From Cytophagales bacterium (lineage in GTDB: Bacteria > Bacteroidota > Bacteroidia > Cytophagales > UBA9547): 7,976 bases of DNA. The notes below the pieces were generated by a model. It was not told the DNA's origin. It did not search any database and saw nothing but the letters and a program-made list of their open reading frames with translations. Location of the stretch: NCBI GenBank assembly GCA_003476475.1, contig DMUD01000152.1, forward strand, positions 1-7,976, written 5' to 3'. Shown piece by piece: positions 5,385 through 7,976 of this stretch. Within the stretch, counting starts at the first letter, position 1. Every line of letters starts with the position of its first letter. Both the position numbers and the translations under genes were made by a program.

Positions 5385-6653
5385 TTATTCTAAATTTTCC
5401 AAATCGTACTCCTTAAGTTTCCGGTACAATGTTCTTTCCGAAATACCCAAATCGCGCGCGGCGTGCCTACGCTTGTTTTTATTTTTTTTCAAGGCACGTA
5501 ATATCATTTCTTTCTCTTTGTCGTTCAAAGAAAGAGATTCTTCTTCATGCGTAATGTCTTGTATGCCGTCAATATGGATGGTATGAGGTTCGTTGGGTTG
5601 GGCTATCACAATGGAAGAAGGAGTTTGTGCGGAGGTGGGCACGTTACGTAGGGTCTCGCCATGAAAATCTTCAAATAATTCTTGATTGGTATGCAGCACC
5701 GAGGCATCAACTTGGCCGTTGGTGATGAGTTCGAAAACCAGTTTTTTTAGTTCGGTCATGTCTTTTCGCATGTCGAACAAAACTTTGTACAACAAGTCGC
5801 GTTCGGAAAGGCCACTGTCGGCACCGCCAAATGTTTTCAGCAAGGTGGGGAATTTGCTTCCTTGGTCTTGTGGTAGGTATTGTGCCAAAGTGGTTACCGA
5901 AATTTCTCGATCAGTTTCTAAAACTGAAATTTGATCAACCAGGTTTTTAAGCTGACGGATGTTGCCGGGAAAACGAAAACTGAGTAAAAGCGTTTTGGCC
6001 TCCTCGCTTAGTCGGATAGGTTTTGTACGGTATTTTTCCGAAAAGTCACCCGCAAATTTTCGAAACAATAGGTCGATATCGGTGCCTCTTTCGCGCAACG
6101 GGGGTACATAAATGGGCACCGTATTCAATCGGTAATACAAGTCTTCCCTGAACTTTCCTTTTTCTACGGCTTCTATCAATTTTACATTGGTAGCGGCCAC
6201 TACCCGCACATCGGTTTTTTGTACTTTGGAAGAGCCCACTCTAATGAATTCGCCGTTTTCCAACACCCGCAATAAGCGCGCCTGTGTGCCAAGTGGCATT
6301 TCGCCAATTTCGTCCAAAAAAATGGTACCACCATCTGTTACTTCAAAATAACCTTTTCGTGCCTCGTGTGCCCCGGTAAAAGAGCCTTTTTCGTGACCAA
6401 AAAGTTCGGAATCGATGGTGCCTTCTGGTATGGCACCGCAGTTGATAGCAATAAATTGGCCATGTTTGCGTGCACTTAGTTGGTGTATAATTTTAGAAAA
6501 CGACTCTTTCCCGCTGCCACTTTCGCCGGTTATAAGTACTGTCATATCGGTAGCAGCCACTTGTGCGGCTACTTTTATGGCATGCACCAACAAGGGCGAG
6601 TTGCCAATGATGCCGAAGCGGTTTTTAATGGATTGTATCTCTTGTTCAGTCAA
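5385..6653 (-). CDS. Sigma-54-dependent transcriptional activator without N-terminal sensor domain
   Basis: This 422-residue enhancer-binding protein uses ATP to open promoters held by sigma-54 RNA polymerase. The AAA+ domain starts almost at the N-terminus (FGIIGNSP at 13-20). Walker A is GESGSGKE (43-50), the sigma-54 contact loop is GSFTGA (90-95) rather than the usual GAFTGA, Walker B is TIFLDEIGE (110-118), and the sensor II motif is FPGNIRQLKN (228-237) in place of WPGN. A linker (about 280-375) includes a possible coiled coil (LLYKVLFDMRKDMTELKKLVFELI, 287-310). It ends in a Fis-type helix-turn-helix (RHAARDLGISERTLYRKL, 396-413). There is no receiver, GAF or PAS domain. The only usable start is TTG 6651-6653. 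An in-frame TAG lies upstream in the end of miaB, and the first internal Met is residue 37, inside the AAA+ fold. It starts 10 bases after miaB. Confidence 0.93.
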   Translation of the reverse strand: MTEQEIQSIKNRFGIIGNSPLLVHAIKVAAQVAATDMTVLITGESGSGKESFSKIIHQLSARKHGQFIAINCGAIPEGTIDSELFGHEKGSFTGAHEARKGYFEVTDGGTIFLDEIGEMPLGTQARLLRVLENGEFIRVGSSKVQKTDVRVVAATNVKLIEAVEKGKFREDLYYRLNTVPIYVPPLRERGTDIDLLFRKFAGDFSEKYRTKPIRLSEEAKTLLLSFRFPGNIRQLKNLVDQISVLETDREISVTTLAQYLPQDQGSKFPTLLKTFGGADSGLSERDLLYKVLFDMRKDMTELKKLVFELITNGQVDASVLHTNQELFEDFHGETLRNVPTSAQTPSSIVIAQPNEPHTIHIDGIQDITHEEESLSLNDKEKEMILRALKKNKNKRRHAARDLGISERTLYRKLKEYDLENLE

Positions 6654-6663
6654 TGGAAGTAAA

Positions 6664-7976
6664 TTAATTGATAGATTTTCCTAACAATGTGCCGGCCGTG
6701 CAGTCAGTTATCAATACCTCGACATACTGTCCTTTTTCATACTGCCCTTTTGGAAATACCACTACTTTGTTTTGAGAATTTCTTCCTTGCAAATAGTCTT
6801 CCGAACGTTTTGAAAAACCTTCAATCAGCACTTCATGTGTTTTTCCAATGGCTAGTTTGTTCCTTTCGAACGAGTGCTTGGATTGCAGTTGAATGATTTC
6901 TTGAAGACGTCGTTTTTTTACTTCCTCCGACACATCGTCTTTTAGTTTTTTGGCGGCCGGTGTATTTGGCCTCTCGGAATAGGCAAACATATAAGCATAA
7001 TCGTACTGCACAATGTCCATCAAACTTAAAGTGTCTTGATGTTCCGCTTCAGTTTCGCCACAAAAACCGGCTATGGTATCGGTTGTAATGCTACAGTCAT
7101 CACCTAAAATTCGTTTTATGGAAGCAATGCGTTCCAAGTACCATTCACGGTCGTAGGTGCGGTTCATTCTGTCCAATACGGCGCTATTTCCGCTTTGGGC
7201 TGGCAAATGAATGTTTTTGCAAATGTTGGGATGGGCGGCCATTGTTTTCAGTACCTCGTCGGTCATGTCCTTCGGATGAGAGGTGGTAAAACGCACACGA
7301 AGTTGGGGATTTATATCAGCCACACTGGACAAAAGTTGGGCAAAATTGACAACGACTCCATTCGATTCGTCTTTCCATTTGTAAGAATCTACATTTTGAC
7401 CCAAAAGCGTTACTTCTTTGAAGCCTTTGTTGAATAAATCTTTGGCTTCGTTCAGAATGGAAGATGCATCGCGGCTGCGCTCCCTACCACGAGTGTAGGG
7501 TACCACGCAAAAAGAACACATGTTGTCGCAACCCCGCATAATGGAAATAAAAGCCGAAATGCCATTCGAATTGAGTCTTACCGGTTCTATGTCGGCATAG
7601 GTTTCTTCACGCGAAAGGAAAACATTGATGGCTTTTTGTCCTTCGTCCACTTCGCCTAGAAGATTGGGTAAGTCTCGGTAGGCGTCGGGACCTACCACCA
7701 AATCCACCACTTTTTCCTCGTCAATCAATTTGGTTTTCAGTCTTTCGGCCATGCAACCAAGCACGCCAATTTTTATATCGGGGTTCTTTTTTTTTAGGCC
7801 TCGAAGGTGTTCCAGTCTGTTTCGAACTTTTTGTTCGGCATTTTCACGTATTGAACAAGTGTTCAAGAAGATAAGGTCGGCACTTTGAATATTGGAGGTT
7901 GAAGTAAAGCCGTTTTGTTGCATCACCGAAAGAATGATTTCGGTATCAGCAAAATTCATTTGGCAGCCGTAGGTTT
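6664..7976 (-). CDS. miaB: tRNA-2-methylthio-N6-dimethylallyladenosine synthase MiaB (5' end cut by window)
   Basis: This radical-SAM methylthiotransferase adds a methylthio group to i6A at position 37 of tRNAs that read UNN codons. The frame runs off the right edge. The visible part begins TYGCQMN, which holds the first Cys of the N-terminal cluster, so roughly the first 20-45 residues are missing. Counting from the Met at 7957-7959: Cys35 (NTCSIREN) and Cys69 (GVLGCMAE) complete the N-terminal auxiliary 4Fe-4S cluster, and C144-x3-C148-x2-C151 (MRGCDNMCSFC) is the radical-SAM site. The C-terminal part (about 370-431, HEVLIEGFSK...QYVEVLITDCTAGTLLGK) is the TRAM RNA-binding domain. The Met at 7959 is internal and not the true start. 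It is the first visible gene of the minus-strand run. Confidence 0.97.
   Translation of the reverse strand, partial: TYGCQMNFADTEIILSVMQQNGFTSTSNIQSADLIFLNTCSIRENAEQKVRNRLEHLRGLKKKNPDIKIGVLGCMAERLKTKLIDEEKVVDLVVGPDAYRDLPNLLGEVDEGQKAINVFLSREETYADIEPVRLNSNGISAFISIMRGCDNMCSFCVVPYTRGRERSRDASSILNEAKDLFNKGFKEVTLLGQNVDSYKWKDESNGVVVNFAQLLSSVADINPQLRVRFTTSHPKDMTDEVLKTMAAHPNICKNIHLPAQSGNSAVLDRMNRTYDREWYLERIASIKRILGDDCSITTDTIAGFCGETEAEHQDTLSLMDIVQYDYAYMFAYSERPNTPAAKKLKDDVSEEVKKRRLQEIIQLQSKHSFERNKLAIGKTHEVLIEGFSKRSEDYLQGRNSQNKVVVFPKGQYEKGQYVEVLITDCTAGTLLGKSIN

Noticed and set aside
7200..7221. Sigma-54-like -24/-12 site (TGGCA...TTGCA)
   Set aside because: The GG to GC spacing is 15 rather than 10 bases, and the site lies inside miaB. 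No properly spaced site was seen elsewhere by eye.
7957..7959. ATG as the true start of miaB
   Set aside because: The frame continues upstream as TYGCQ, including the conserved first cluster Cys, so this Met is internal and the gene is cut by the window edge.

Overview
The window looks like a piece of a Bacteroidota chromosome, probably from the Cytophagales or a near relative. The evidence is a protein with a type IX secretion (T9SS) type A sorting domain, a branching enzyme of the type shared by Bacteroidota and eukaryotes, starts preceded by A-rich sequence rather than Shine-Dalgarno sites, and TAnnTTTG-like -7 boxes in the gaps. The genus cannot be read from the sequence.

Layout. Bases 1-182 hold no complete gene. 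The left edge may be the end of a dispersed repeat or of an upstream gene, and a strong 18-bp hairpin lies at 115-155. A small three-helix membrane protein of the CBU_0592 type follows on the + strand (183-419). Every other gene is on the minus strand. In transcription order, from right to left, they are: miaB (cut by the right edge), a sigma-54 activator without a receiver domain, an 80-residue protein of unknown function, glgB (glycogen branching enzyme), a tail-anchored J-domain protein, a T9SS-exported protein with Ig-like regions, and a secreted or lipid-anchored protein with a duplicated Cys-x-Trp module. Gaps between them are 10, 15, 45, 74, 113 and 4 bp.

How the genes relate. miaB, the regulator and the 80-residue gene are close enough to be one transcript. 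glgB probably reads through from them, or starts at a weak promoter candidate just before it. The T9SS protein and its partner form a second, tightly coupled unit with a candidate promoter of its own. This unit is the least conventional part of the window. Both of its genes must start at TTG, since no ATG is available, and the downstream protein contains no internal methionine. The sigma-54 regulator also needs a TTG start.

I found no CRISPR array, tRNA, rRNA, complete insertion sequence or phage gene. Most of the window is ordinary core or near-core chromosome. The points most worth following are the secreted pair, the duplicated Cys-x-Trp module, the use of TTG starts, and the dyad-rich leader before the membrane protein.
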